Of a DNA stretch of 64,000 nucleotides, positions 45,264 through 54,217 are shown piece after piece. This DNA comes from Plantactinospora soyae (GTDB lineage: Bacteria; Actinomycetota; Actinomycetes; Mycobacteriales; Micromonosporaceae): NCBI RefSeq assembly GCF_014874095.1, contig NZ_JADBEB010000001.1, positions 620,001 through 684,000 of the forward strand, read 5' to 3'. The stretch's first letter is position 1. Each line of letters starts with the position of its first letter. Below the pieces are notes generated by a model. That model did no database searches. It was given only the letters and a program-made list of their open reading frames with translations, and was not told the DNA's origin. A program made the position numbers and the translations under genes.

Positions 45264-46421
45264 GTGAACATCTCGAACCCGCTCGCCCTACTGCTCTGTG
45301 CCGGCGGCATGGTGATCGTCGGCAGCTCGGTCTCGATCAGCCAACTCATCGTCGACTACCCGCACCTCACCGGGCAGGCCGCGCGGTACGCGCTCGCCGC
45401 TCTCGTGCTGTTCGCCATCGCCCGCGCCGCGCCGGGCTTCCTGACCGGCGACGCCGACCCGGCCCGTCCGCAGGGCACCGGCTGGCCGACCCGGCGCGAG
45501 TGGCTGATCCTGACCGCCCTCGCCGGCACCGGGCTGGTCGCGTTCAACGCCTGCATCCTGATCGCACTGCCGCACGCCGATCCGGCCGTGGTCGGCACCT
45601 TCATCGGGGCGTCACCACTCGGCCTCGCCCTGCTCGGCCCGCTGCTGCGGGGCCGCCGCCCGACCGTCCGGCTGGTGGCCGCGGCCGGACTCGTGGTCGC
45701 CGGTACGGCACTGGTGCAGGGGAACGGACGGACCGACGCGATCGGCGTACTGGCCTCGATCGGGGCACTCGGCGGCGAGGTCTCCTTCTCCCTGCTGGCC
45801 GCCGCCGTGCTGCCGAGGCTCGGGCCGGTACGGGTGGCCGCCTACAGCTGTGCGCTGGCCGTACCGCTGTCGCTGCTGGTGGCACTGCCGGCGGGCGAGT
45901 TGGCCCGGTGGCGCCTGCCCACCGTGGTGGAGGGAACCGTCCTCGGCTACCTCGCGGCGTTCATGACCGTGGTCGCGTTCCTCGCCTGGTTCACCGGGCT
46001 GCGTCGACTCGGGGTCGAACGGGCCGGCGTACTGGTCGGGCTGATGCCGGTGGCCACGCTCGTCACCGCGGCGGTGCAGGCCGGCCGCGTACCCGACCTC
46101 GGACAGAGCGCCGGTGTGCTGGTGGTGGCGATCGGGCTCGCCGCCGGGGTAAGCGCGAGCGGCGGAGCCGCCCTCAGGAGGGCGGAACGGAGTCGCCCTC
46201 GGCGGCCCGGACCGACGCGGCGTACTCCAGGGTCGCCTGCCGCAGGGCCGCCTCGGCGTCCAGCCCCGCCGCCCGCGCCCGGGCGACGGTCTCCAGCAGG
46301 CTCGCGCCGAGCCGCGCTGCGGGATCCAGCGCCGCCGACGGCTCCGGCGTCCGCAGTTCCAGCCCCGACCGCTCCACCCGGTGCAGGATCTTCGCCGCCA
46401 GCGCCAGCGCCGGCTGGGTGA
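45264..46421 (+). CDS. EamA/DMT family exporter
   Basis: Ten-helix drug/metabolite transporter-family exporter; the core is ~305 residues. Two EamA halves are visible (LALLLCAGGMVIVGSSVSIS, VVGTFIGASPLGLALLGPLL, YLAAFMTVVAFLAWFTGLRRLGVERAGVLVGLMPV). After the last helix, ending near 46180, the frame stays open for ~80 Pro/Arg-rich codons to 46421, all antisense to mazG. That tail may be non-native. GTG 45264 lies 7 nt after TAGCGT (45251-45256), suggesting a leaderless mRNA. It is divergent from the MocR gene and a likely target of it. Confidence 0.85.
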   Translation: MNISNPLALLLCAGGMVIVGSSVSISQLIVDYPHLTGQAARYALAALVLFAIARAAPGFLTGDADPARPQGTGWPTRREWLILTALAGTGLVAFNACILIALPHADPAVVGTFIGASPLGLALLGPLLRGRRPTVRLVAAAGLVVAGTALVQGNGRTDAIGVLASIGALGGEVSFSLLAAAVLPRLGPVRVAAYSCALAVPLSLLVALPAGELARWRLPTVVEGTVLGYLAAFMTVVAFLAWFTGLRRLGVERAGVLVGLMPVATLVTAAVQAGRVPDLGQSAGVLVVAIGLAAGVSASGGAALRRAERSRPRRPGPTRRTPGSPAAGPPRRPAPPPAPGRRSPAGSRRAALRDPAPPTAPASAVPAPTAPPGAGSSPPAPAPAG

Positions 46422-47154
46422 GGGCGACGCCGTCCAGCACCGAGCCGCGCGGCTTCTCGGTCCGCTTGATCTGCTCCCAGTTCTCGGTGATCTCCTCGAT
46501 GGTGCCGACCGGGGCACCCGCGAAGACGTGCGGATTGCGCCGGATCATCTTCGCGACCAGGCCACCGGCGACGTCGTCGATCGTCCACCGCTCGTCGTCG
46601 GGCAGGTTCTCGGCCAGCCGGGCGTGCAGCACCACCTGCAACAGCACGTCCCCGAGTTCCTCCCGGAGCGCGACGAGATCCCCGGCGGCGATGGCGTCGT
46701 ACGCCTCGTAGCACTCCTCCAGCAGGAACTGGGCCAGGGTGGCGTGGGTCTGCGACAGCTTCCACGGATCCCCGCCCGGTGAGGCCAGCCGGTCCATCAC
46801 GGCGACCGCGTCGAGCAGCCGGGCGCCGGGCGGATCCCAGGAGCCGTACATCAGCTCCAGTTCGGCCAGACCGGGCTCCCGGGCCAGCCGCAACCCCAGC
46901 TCCCGGGCCAGCGACTCGTCACCGGCCGGGCCGGCCAGCCAGACCGCCGTACCGTGCGCCGCCACCGCGTCCAGCAGGGCGGCCACCGGCGTACCGGTGA
47001 CGGTGACCTCGGCGCCGCTCACCCGTACGGCCGTGGTCAGCTCGCTCTCGGCGCCGGCCAGCACCGGAGCGGCGCGTACGACGTCCCAGGCCGCCGCCGT
47101 CATCAGCCCGGCCGGCAGCCGGGGCGAGGTGACCAGCAGCACGATCCGGCTCAT
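46174..47154 (-). CDS. mazG: MazG nucleoside triphosphate pyrophosphohydrolase
   Basis: MazG hydrolyses (d)NTPs, including oxidised or non-canonical ones, to NMP and PPi, 326 aa. The catalytic all-alpha domain is in the C-terminal half: DPWKLSQTHATLAQFLLEECYEAYDAI and LREELGDVLLQVVLHARLA, the conserved ExxE and ExxD metal sites. VAGGLVAKMIRRNPHVFA follows. The N-terminal ~120 residues are a variable domain also seen in the mycobacterial protein. Its 3' end overlaps the convergent eamA frame by 248 bp. It lies downstream of mfd and a lipoprotein, as in the actinobacterial mfd-mazG cluster. Confidence 0.94.
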   Translation of the reverse strand: MSRIVLLVTSPRLPAGLMTAAAWDVVRAAPVLAGAESELTTAVRVSGAEVTVTGTPVAALLDAVAAHGTAVWLAGPAGDESLARELGLRLAREPGLAELELMYGSWDPPGARLLDAVAVMDRLASPGGDPWKLSQTHATLAQFLLEECYEAYDAIAAGDLVALREELGDVLLQVVLHARLAENLPDDERWTIDDVAGGLVAKMIRRNPHVFAGAPVGTIEEITENWEQIKRTEKPRGSVLDGVALTQPALALAAKILHRVERSGLELRTPEPSAALDPAARLGASLLETVARARAAGLDAEAALRQATLEYAASVRAAEGDSVPPS

Positions 47155-47196
47155 CGCGGTACGGGCGTCGCGGTAGGCGGGGCGTCCACCCGTCGC

Positions 47197-47967
47197 TCAG
47201 CGCGCGTCTGGTGCGGAACCGGTGGGTGACGGGGACGCGTCGACAACCGTGTCCAGCCCGCCTTGACCGACCGTGACACTCACCGCCGGCGTACCGCTCA
47301 GGAAGAGCACCGGGTACTCGAGGGGGCGGTACCGCGGGTTGACCGTGACCTTCTGGTCGGCCACCGCCTGGGTCAGCGTGTTACGCAGGGCCAGACCGCC
47401 GCGCAACTGCGGCTGGTCGAGCTGCTTCCCGGCTTCCTCGTCCTTCGCGTCCGGCGGCACCGCGCCGGTGCTCCGACCGAGGGCCACCAGGGACTGCAGC
47501 TCCTCCTTGGTCGGCTCCGCCTGGCCCTCGGGGATGCCCGCCACGCAGATCGCCAGATCGAGCGAGTGCTCGACATAGCGGGATCCCGGCGGCAGGCCCT
47601 GCTGCTTGGCCCACTCGTCGGCCGGCGGCCGCTCCGGCGAGGTGAAGTTCTTGCCGACGGCGAACCGCTCGCAGACCTCCGACATCACCAGCACGCGGAC
47701 GACCTCGGAACGGGTCGGCGCCTTCACCTCGGCGCCCTCCGGCGGAGTGCCGGGCTCCGGCGGCGCCGTCGGCTCCGCGGTCGGGACGTGACCGCCCGGC
47801 GGAACCTTGCTCCGGGCGTCGTCGAGAACCTTGGTCACCTCGTCCTCGGTGATCTTCCGATCACCGACGTACGCGGCGACGGTCGAGTCGGACCGGCAGG
47901 CGGAGAGGACGGTGGTGCCGAGCACGGCGATCACCGCGATCGAAGCCAGACGACGGGCACGCTGCAT
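47197..47967 (-). CDS. SurA-N-terminal-like lipoprotein
   Basis: Predicted lipoprotein of 256 aa. The lipobox is in MQRARRLASIAVIAVLGTTVLSAC (Cys about 24). The mature N terminus STVAAYVGDRKITEDEVTKVLDDA resembles the SurA/peptidyl-prolyl isomerase N-terminal chaperone domain; no parvulin catalytic domain is evident. Pro/Glu-rich stretches and paired cysteines (SEVCERFAVG, LAICVAGIP) follow. ATG 47967 is used; GTG 47988 with GAAGG upstream is an alternative. It lies between mfd and mazG on the same strand and may be a quality-control factor for exported proteins (inference). Confidence 0.78.
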   Translation of the reverse strand: MQRARRLASIAVIAVLGTTVLSACRSDSTVAAYVGDRKITEDEVTKVLDDARSKVPPGGHVPTAEPTAPPEPGTPPEGAEVKAPTRSEVVRVLVMSEVCERFAVGKNFTSPERPPADEWAKQQGLPPGSRYVEHSLDLAICVAGIPEGQAEPTKEELQSLVALGRSTGAVPPDAKDEEAGKQLDQPQLRGGLALRNTLTQAVADQKVTVNPRYRPLEYPVLFLSGTPAVSVTVGQGGLDTVVDASPSPTGSAPDAR

Positions 47968-48024
47968 GCTCGACACTCTCTCACGCACCCTTCGCCGCCA
48001 CCGGCACCGGGTCGCCTGATCCGG

Positions 48025-48207
48025 TCTTCGCTTCGCGACTGCGGGGCTCGCAGACCCGGCTCACTCCTCGCGCTCGCCCAACACATCTTCGCTTCGCGAC
48101 TGCGGGGCTCGCAGACCCGGCTCACTCCTCGCGCTCGCCCAACACACCTTCGCTTCACGACTGCGGGGCTCGCAGACCCGGCTCACTCCTCGCGCTCGCC
48201 CAACACG
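48025..48207. repeat. 61-bp tandem repeat x3 at the mfd 3' end
   Basis: Units 48025-48085, 48086-48146 and 48147-48207 are nearly identical. Read on the minus strand, each holds a GAGCGCGAGGAGTGAGCC start, a CTGCG AGCCC CGCAG hairpin and TCGCGAAG (TCGTGAAG in the third unit). The third unit contains the last seven sense codons and TGA of mfd. A 44-bp copy is at 60147-60190 (42/44 identical to 48032-48075). Confidence 0.9.
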
Positions 48208-51200
48208 TCGCGCAGGAGTTGGGCGCACCAGTCCAACAGAGCCTGGTCCCGCACTGGATCGCCGCCGATCCGCCGGGTCATCGGCCGGGGCACGCTGACC
48301 TGGTCGGTCGCCGCCTTGTAGACCGCGTCCGGGTGGTACCGCTTCAGCCGCAGCTGCTTCGAGTCCGGCAGCGGCAACGGACCGAACCGGACGTACTTGC
48401 CCTGTACGGAGACGTCGGCCAGCCCGTACGCCCGGGCGAGCAGCCGGAACCGGGCCACCGCGACCAGGTTCGCGACCTGCTCGGGCGGCTCGCCGTACCG
48501 GTCGGTCATCTCGGCGACGACCTCGGTCAGCCGGGCGGCGTCCCGGGCCTCGGCGAGCTTGCGGTACATCTCCAGCCGCAGCCGCTCCACCCCGATGTAG
48601 TCGTGCGGCAGGTGTGCGTCGATCGGCAGGTCGACCTTGATGTCGACCTCCTCCTCCGGGGCCTCGCCCTTGAAGGTCTGCACCGCCTCCCCGACCATCC
48701 GGACGTAGAGGTCGAAACCGACCCCCTCGATGTGTCCGGACTGTTCGCCGCCGAGCAGGTTTCCGGCCCCTCGGATCTCCAGGTCCTTCATCGCCACGTA
48801 CATCCCGGCGCCCAGCTCGGTGTGCTGGGCGATGGTGGCCAGCCGCTCGTGCGCGTGCTCGGTCAGCGGCTTCTCCGGCGGGTAGAGGAAGTACGCGTAC
48901 GCCCGCTCCCGGCCCCGGCCGACCCGGCCCCGGATCTGGTGCAACTGGGCCAGCCCGAGCAGGTCGGCCCGCTCCACGATCAGCGTGTTGGCGTTCGGGA
49001 TGTCGATCCCGGACTCCACGATCGTGGTGCAGACCAGGACGTCGTACTCCTTCTCCCAGAAGCCGACCATGACCTTCTCCAGGGCGTCCTCGCCCATCTG
49101 ACCGTGCGCGACGGCAACCCGGGCCTCCGGCACCAGTTCCCGGATCCGCCGGGCCGCCCGGTCGATCGACTCCACCCGGTTGTGCAGGTAGAAGACCTGG
49201 CCGTCGCGGAGCAGCTCACGGTGGATCGAGGCGGCCACCTGCCGGTCGTCGTACCCGCCGACGAAGGTCAGCACCGGGTGCCGCTCCTCCGGCGGGGTGG
49301 CGATGGTCGACATCTCCCGGATGCCGGTGATCGCCATCTCCAGGGTCCGGGGGATCGGCGTCGCCGACATGGTCAGCACGTCGACGGCGGTACGCAGCGT
49401 CTTGAGGTGCTCCTTGTGCTCGACCCCGAACCGCTGCTCCTCGTCCACCACCACCATGCCGAGCTGCTTGAACCGGGTGGCCGCCTGGAGCAGCCGGTGG
49501 GTACCGATCACGATGTCCGCGCTGCCGTCGGCCGCCGCCTCCAGGGTCAGTTCGGCCTCCTTCGGCGTCTGGAACCGGGACAGTTGCCGGATCTGCACCG
49601 GGAACTGCCCCATCCGCTCGGCGAAGGTGTTGTAGTGCTGCTGGGCCAGCAACGTGGTCGGCACCAGGATGGCCACCTGCTTGCCGTCCTGCACCGCCTT
49701 GAACGCGGCCCGGACGGCAATCTCGGTCTTGCCGTACCCGACGTCGCCGCAGATCAGCCGGTCCATCGGGACCGACTGCTCCATGTCCCGCTTGACCTCC
49801 TCGATCGCGGCGAGCTGGTCCGGCGTCTCGGTGTACGGGAAGGCGTCCTCCAGCTCCCGCTGCCACGGGGTGTCCGGGGCGAACGCGTACCCCTTGGACG
49901 CCTTCCGGGCGGCGTAGAGCTGGACGAGCTGGGCGGCGATCTCCTTGACCGCCTTCCGGGCCCGGGCCTTGGCCTTCTGCCACTCCGCGCCGCCCATCTT
50001 GTGCAGCGTGGGCGACTCGCCGCCGACGTACCGGGAGAGCTGGTCGAGCTGGTCGGTGGGGACGAAGAGCCGGTCGCCGGGCTGCCCGCGCTTGCTCGCG
50101 GCGTACTCGATGACCAGGTACTCCCGCTCGGCGCCGTTCACCGTGCGCTGCACCAGCTCGACGTACCGGCCGATGCCGTGCTGCTCGTGCACGACGTAGT
50201 CGCCGGCCCGCAGCTCCAGCGGATCGATGGTGTTGCGCCGCCGGCTCGGCATCTTGCGCATGTCGCGGGTCGACGAGCCGCGGCCGCCGGTGATGTCGTT
50301 GCCGGTGACGACCGCGAACCGGGAGGCGGCGTCGAGGAAACCGTGGTTGAGCGAGCCGCAGGCGACCACCAGCTCGCCGGGCTCCGGCGGAGCCGGGACG
50401 GTCTCGGTCAGCGCGGCGCCGAGCCCGGCGTCCCGGAGCACCTCGACCGCGCGCTGGGCCGGGCCGTGGCCCTCGAAGACCAGCGCCACCCCCCAGCCGT
50501 CGCCGATCCAGCGCTTGAGGTCGTCGACCACCCGGTCGGTCTCGCCGTGGTAGAGCGGGACCGGCTGGGCGGCCAGCGCCACCGACTCGCCCGCGTCCGG
50601 GGTCACCGTGACCACCGACTCCGGCTCGACCTCCCACGGCTGCACGTCGGTCGGCCCGGCGGCCTCGACCAGGCCGAACGGGGACACCGACCACCAGGGC
50701 TGACCGAGGCCGGCGGCGGTCGTGCGTACCTCCGCCAGGGTCTTGAAGGCGGCGGCGCCGACGTCGATCGGGGCCTGGCCGCCGACGGCCGCCGCGGCCC
50801 AGCTCGCCTCCAGGAACTCCGCCGAGGTACGCACCAGGTCGTGCGCCCGGGTCCGGATCCGCTCCGGGTCGCAGAGCAGTACGTGGGTGCCGGTCGGCAT
50901 GCAGTGCAGCAGCAGTTCGAGGGAGTCGATCCCGACCAGCGCCGGGGCCAGCGACTCCATCCCCTCGACCGGAATCCCCTCGGCCAGCTTGTCCAGGATC
51001 TCGGCCAGCTCCGGATGCTCCTCCGCCAGCTCGGCGGCCCGCCGGCGTACCGGGTCGGTGAGCAGGAGTTCCCGGCAGGGCGGGGCCCAGAGCGCCGGAA
51101 CCGCCTCGATGGTCCGCTGGTCGGCGACGGCGAAGGTACGGATCTCCTCCACGTCGTCGCCCCAGAATTCGATCCGGGACGGGTGCTCGTCGGTGGGCGG

Positions 51201-51800
51201 GAAGACGTCGAGGATGCCGCCCCGGACGGCGTACTCCCCCCGCTTGGTGACCAGGTCGACCCGGGCGTACGCGAGGTCGGTCAACCGGCGCGCGGTCTCC
51301 TCCAGCCCGGCCTCGCCGCCGACGGCCAGCCGGACCGGCTCCAGGTCGCCCAGCCCCTTGAGCTGCGGCTGCAACATCGATCTGACCGGCGCCACGACCA
51401 CCCGGACCGGACCGCTGTGCTCGGTCAGCTCCGGATGCGCCAACCGGCGCAGCACGGCGAGCCTGCGCCCGACGGTGTCCGACCGGGGCGAGAGCCGCTC
51501 GTGCGGCAGCGTCTCCCAGGCCGGATAGACCACGACCTGGTCGGGCGGCAGCAGGCTGCCCAGCGCGGCGGCCAGGTCGTCGGCCTCCCGGGTGGTGGCG
51601 GTCACGGCGAGCACGGGCCGACCCGCGCCGCCCTGGTCCTCGCCGGCCGCCACGGCGGCGACCATGAACGGCCGCAACGCCGGCGGCGCGGTGAGATCGA
51701 GTCCGTCCGCCTCCGGGCCAACGCCCCGGGCCAACGCCCGGGCCCGGGCCAACGCGGGGTCTCGAAGCGCGGCGGTCAGCAGACCGGCGAGCACGGTCAT
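48183..51800 (-). CDS. mfd: transcription-repair coupling factor
   Basis: Mfd displaces RNA polymerase stalled at DNA lesions and recruits UvrA, 1205 aa, normal length. The N-terminal UvrB-like half carries VYPAWETLPHERLSPRSD; the RNA-polymerase-interacting domain (GDYVVHEQHGIGRY) lies near residue 540. Helicase motifs are GDVGYGKTEIAVRAAFKAV (Walker A, about 685), VVDEEQRFGVEHKE (DEEQ, about 787), MSATPIPRTL and QIRGRVGRGRERAYAYF. ATG 51800 with AGAGG upstream is preferred to an ATG 10 codons earlier. The last codons (VLGEREE) and stop lie inside the 61-bp repeat. Confidence 0.97.
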   Translation of the reverse strand: MTVLAGLLTAALRDPALARARALARGVGPEADGLDLTAPPALRPFMVAAVAAGEDQGGAGRPVLAVTATTREADDLAAALGSLLPPDQVVVYPAWETLPHERLSPRSDTVGRRLAVLRRLAHPELTEHSGPVRVVVAPVRSMLQPQLKGLGDLEPVRLAVGGEAGLEETARRLTDLAYARVDLVTKRGEYAVRGGILDVFPPTDEHPSRIEFWGDDVEEIRTFAVADQRTIEAVPALWAPPCRELLLTDPVRRRAAELAEEHPELAEILDKLAEGIPVEGMESLAPALVGIDSLELLLHCMPTGTHVLLCDPERIRTRAHDLVRTSAEFLEASWAAAAVGGQAPIDVGAAAFKTLAEVRTTAAGLGQPWWSVSPFGLVEAAGPTDVQPWEVEPESVVTVTPDAGESVALAAQPVPLYHGETDRVVDDLKRWIGDGWGVALVFEGHGPAQRAVEVLRDAGLGAALTETVPAPPEPGELVVACGSLNHGFLDAASRFAVVTGNDITGGRGSSTRDMRKMPSRRRNTIDPLELRAGDYVVHEQHGIGRYVELVQRTVNGAEREYLVIEYAASKRGQPGDRLFVPTDQLDQLSRYVGGESPTLHKMGGAEWQKAKARARKAVKEIAAQLVQLYAARKASKGYAFAPDTPWQRELEDAFPYTETPDQLAAIEEVKRDMEQSVPMDRLICGDVGYGKTEIAVRAAFKAVQDGKQVAILVPTTLLAQQHYNTFAERMGQFPVQIRQLSRFQTPKEAELTLEAAADGSADIVIGTHRLLQAATRFKQLGMVVVDEEQRFGVEHKEHLKTLRTAVDVLTMSATPIPRTLEMAITGIREMSTIATPPEERHPVLTFVGGYDDRQVAASIHRELLRDGQVFYLHNRVESIDRAARRIRELVPEARVAVAHGQMGEDALEKVMVGFWEKEYDVLVCTTIVESGIDIPNANTLIVERADLLGLAQLHQIRGRVGRGRERAYAYFLYPPEKPLTEHAHERLATIAQHTELGAGMYVAMKDLEIRGAGNLLGGEQSGHIEGVGFDLYVRMVGEAVQTFKGEAPEEEVDIKVDLPIDAHLPHDYIGVERLRLEMYRKLAEARDAARLTEVVAEMTDRYGEPPEQVANLVAVARFRLLARAYGLADVSVQGKYVRFGPLPLPDSKQLRLKRYHPDAVYKAATDQVSVPRPMTRRIGGDPVRDQALLDWCAQLLRDVLGEREE

Positions 51801-52223
51801 GATCACAACCTCTGGGTGGGCACACGGCAACTACCCCGCGCCCAGGCCGGGCGGGGGGTGTACGGGCGAAAGGAAGAGCCCCCGCATATCGCTTTTTGTA
51901 TAGGAAGGGCCCCCGCTTAACACCTCACCCGAAGCCTATCCCCTGAGCCGGACAAGCCGGGCCGGCGGCCGACGGCCGGGGGCGGGCAGTCGGGGCCGGG
52001 CAGCGGCGGCCCGAGCAGGGGATGTGCGCCGGAGTCCCAGCTCCGGAGGTGTCGCGCCGACCGGGGCGGCCCGGTCGCAGGTGCCCCGGTGGGGACGATC
52101 AGCGCCACGCCCGGTGGCGGGCCGACCCGCGCCGGTCGCCGTCGAGAACCTGCCACCGGGGGCGCTATTCGCGTACGGGGTACGGAAACGTACGATCGGG
52201 CCGTACCCGGAGGAAGGCGAACG
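51801..52223. other. 423-bp divergent intergenic region, mfd to TetR
   Basis: Apart from repeat copy 3 at 51870-51922, this holds GC-rich sequence with no supportable gene. Near the TetR gene, GTACGGAAACGTAC (52180-52193) is a palindrome, and GGGTAC/GTACCC arms surround it; this may be the TetR autoregulatory operator. GGAGGAAGG at 52209 is the TetR ribosome site. Confidence 0.45.
51870..51922. repeat. dispersed repeat element, copy 3 (diverged)
   Basis: The direct repeats AGGAAGAGCCCCCGC (51871-51885) and AGGAAGGGCCCCCGC (51902-51916) flank ATATCGCTTTTTGTAT, whose reverse complement ATACAAAAAGCGATAT matches the spacers of copies 1 and 2. Here the arms are direct but not self-complementary, so it cannot form the long hairpin. 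It lies 70 bp upstream of mfd, not at a gene end. Confidence 0.75.
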
Positions 52224-53021
52224 ATGTCGGTGGAGCGCGGTGGCGGTGGAGATCCCGTCCGGACCCTGGCACTGCTCTGGAGCACCCAGCCGTCAGCGGG
52301 TCGACCGGGATCGACCGGCAGACCCGCCCGGGGCCGCCCACCCCGGCTGACCCTGGCACAGATCCGGCTCGCCGCCGTCGCGGTGGCCGATCGGGACGGG
52401 CTGGCCGCGATGTCGATGGCCCGGGTCGCCGAGGAGGTCGGGGTCGGCACGATGTCCCTCTACACGTACGTCCCGGGCCGGGCCGAACTGGTCGAGCTGA
52501 TGGTGGACAGCGTGCTGAGCGAGCGGAACCTGCCCGGCCCGGACGACGTACGCCCCGCGGGCTGGCGGGCCCGGATCGGCCTCTACGCGGAGCGGACCCG
52601 GGCGATGTACCTGCGCCATCCGTGGCTGCGGGAGGTTTCCACCGTCCGCCCGCCACTCGGGCCGGGTCTGCTCGCCCAGCAGGAGTACCTGCTCGCGGCG
52701 CTGGCCGACACCGGCCTACCGGCCAGGCGGAGGGTCGCCGCCGCCGACGCGATCGTCACCTTCGTCGACGCCGCCGCCGGGCGGCAGGCGGAGAGCGACC
52801 AGGCCGAGCGGGCCACCGGGCAGTCCACCGACGACTGGTGGTCGGAACGGAACTCGTTCTGGGAGGACCATTTCGACGTCGAGCGGTACCCGGCGATGAC
52901 CCGGACCTGGGAGGCCGACGGCTTCGTCGGCACCACCGAGGCGATGCTCGACGCCTACGAGTTCGGGTTGCGACTCCTGCTCGACGGCATCGAACGCACC
53001 ATCGGGGCCAGCCAGCGGTGA
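52224..53021 (+). CDS. TetR/AcrR family regulator with TetR_C-like domain
   Basis: A 265-residue regulator. A Gly/Arg/Pro-rich N terminus precedes the HTH: LTLAQIRLAAVAVADRDGLAAMSMARVAEEVGVGTMSLYTYV (about residues 47-90). The C-terminal part (GWRARIGLYAERTRAMYLRHPWLREV, FVDAAAGRQAESD, SFWEDHFDVERYP) resembles the tetracycline-repressor-type ligand domain. ATG 52224 is preceded by GGAGGAAGG. A GTACG-GAAA-CGTAC palindrome lies 31 bp upstream. No obvious target gene is adjacent, since the S66 peptidase gene converges. Confidence 0.88.
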   Translation: MSVERGGGGDPVRTLALLWSTQPSAGRPGSTGRPARGRPPRLTLAQIRLAAVAVADRDGLAAMSMARVAEEVGVGTMSLYTYVPGRAELVELMVDSVLSERNLPGPDDVRPAGWRARIGLYAERTRAMYLRHPWLREVSTVRPPLGPGLLAQQEYLLAALADTGLPARRRVAAADAIVTFVDAAAGRQAESDQAERATGQSTDDWWSERNSFWEDHFDVERYPAMTRTWEADGFVGTTEAMLDAYEFGLRLLLDGIERTIGASQR

Positions 53022-53030
53022 CGCGCCGAC

Positions 53031-53050
53031 GGCCCACCCTGCCGTGGGCC
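53031..53050. terminator. short hairpin between convergent genes
   Basis: GGCCCAC (53031-53037) pairs with GTGGGCC (53044-53050) over CCTGCC, in the 41-bp gap between the convergent TetR and S66 peptidase genes. Confidence 0.45.
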
Positions 53051-53062
53051 GACAGCCGCCGG

Positions 53063-54118
53063 TCAGTATCGGACGGTGATCCGCTTCGCCGTCGCGTCGA
53101 CCCGGACCTCGCCGCCGTACGGGACGATCAGCTGCGGGTCGGTGTGCCCGATCTCCAGGTCGAAGACGAGTACGGCGTCCGGGGCGTACGCGGCACAGGC
53201 CCGGCGTACGGCGTCCCGCTGCGCCCGCGCGTACGCCCGCTTCTGCTCCGGGCCGTACGGCTGGTCGCGGTCCCACGCCTTGGCCCGGCCGACCAGTACG
53301 GCGGGAAAGCCGCCGAGCAGCCCGCGCTCCCCCATGTCCCGCAGAATCCGGTACACCTCGACGTCCGACGGCAACTCCTCGGACGTCTCGATCAGCAGCA
53401 CACACCCGGCGTACGCCCCGCTCGGGCCGATCCGGCCGGCCCGGAGCAGCCAGGACAGCACCTCCAGGTTGCCACCCCAGATCCGTCCCTCGACCAGCCG
53501 GCGCGGGCCGTACCAGGTCCAGCCGGAGGCCGGGTACATGGTCGGGGCCCGGTCGAGCGTGTCCGGGTCGCGCCAGTCGCCCGACTCGTCGGTGTACTCG
53601 GCGACCTCGGGCAGGTCGTGCCATCCGGTCTCGAACAGCGCGGTCCGCAGCGAGTCCAGGGTCACCGGGTGCATCGCCCCGCCCCGGCCCAGGTGCACCA
53701 GGACCGATCCGCCGTGGTACCCGACGATGCCCAGGTCGTACAGGTGGGCGAGCAGGTTGGTGTTGTCGGAGTAGCCGTAGAACGGCTTGGGGTTGGCCCG
53801 CAGCACGGCGTCGTCCAGGTGCGGGATGACGCTGATCTGGTCATCGCCGCCGATGCTGGCCAGTACCGCCGTGACCGACGGGTCCGCGAACGCCGCGCTG
53901 AGGTCGCGGGCCCGGTCCCGTGGGTCGGCGTCCATCACCCGGGTGGTCGGGTACTCGACCGGGATCAGGTCGAGTTCGGTGCGTAGCCGGTGCAGGCCGA
54001 GTTCGTACACCTCGGGAAAGATCGCCGGCAGGCCGGCGGACGGGGAGAGCACCGCGACCCGGTTCCCCGGGCGGGGCTTGGCCGGGTAGACCGGCCTCGG
54101 AACGGAAGGGTCGGGCAT
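53063..54118 (-). CDS. S66 family LD-carboxypeptidase / MccF-like peptidase
   Basis: Serine carboxypeptidase of family S66, 351 aa. The nucleophile is S117 in KPFYGYSDNTNLL; the Glu and His of the Ser-Glu-His triad are in IWGGNLEVLSWL and DLEIGHTDPQLIVPYGG. Family members either trim muropeptides (LdcA) or inactivate microcin C-type and other toxic aminoacyl nucleotides (MccF). The length and the NLEVLS and GHTDPQ motifs favour the MccF-like branch, but both remain possible. There is no signal peptide, so it is cytoplasmic. The start is ATG 54118. Confidence 0.9.
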   Translation of the reverse strand: MPDPSVPRPVYPAKPRPGNRVAVLSPSAGLPAIFPEVYELGLHRLRTELDLIPVEYPTTRVMDADPRDRARDLSAAFADPSVTAVLASIGGDDQISVIPHLDDAVLRANPKPFYGYSDNTNLLAHLYDLGIVGYHGGSVLVHLGRGGAMHPVTLDSLRTALFETGWHDLPEVAEYTDESGDWRDPDTLDRAPTMYPASGWTWYGPRRLVEGRIWGGNLEVLSWLLRAGRIGPSGAYAGCVLLIETSEELPSDVEVYRILRDMGERGLLGGFPAVLVGRAKAWDRDQPYGPEQKRAYARAQRDAVRRACAAYAPDAVLVFDLEIGHTDPQLIVPYGGEVRVDATAKRITVRY

Positions 54119-54217
54119 GCCGAAAGGTTAGTGCCGGGCCGGACGGGATCTCCACGGCTGGCCGTGTCGTCGTACCCTGAGCGTCCACACAACGGCCCGA
54201 GAGATGCCGGAGTTCTC

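Noticed and set aside
48025-48207. Possible CRISPR array at the mfd end
   Set aside because: The three 61-bp units are directly contiguous without unique spacers, and one overlaps the mfd coding end. There are no cas genes in the window.
48219-51920. Open frame of 1233 codons antisense to mfd
   Set aside because: High GC keeps the antisense frame open. Its translation is low-complexity Arg/Gly/Val without domains, whereas mfd shows all helicase motifs.
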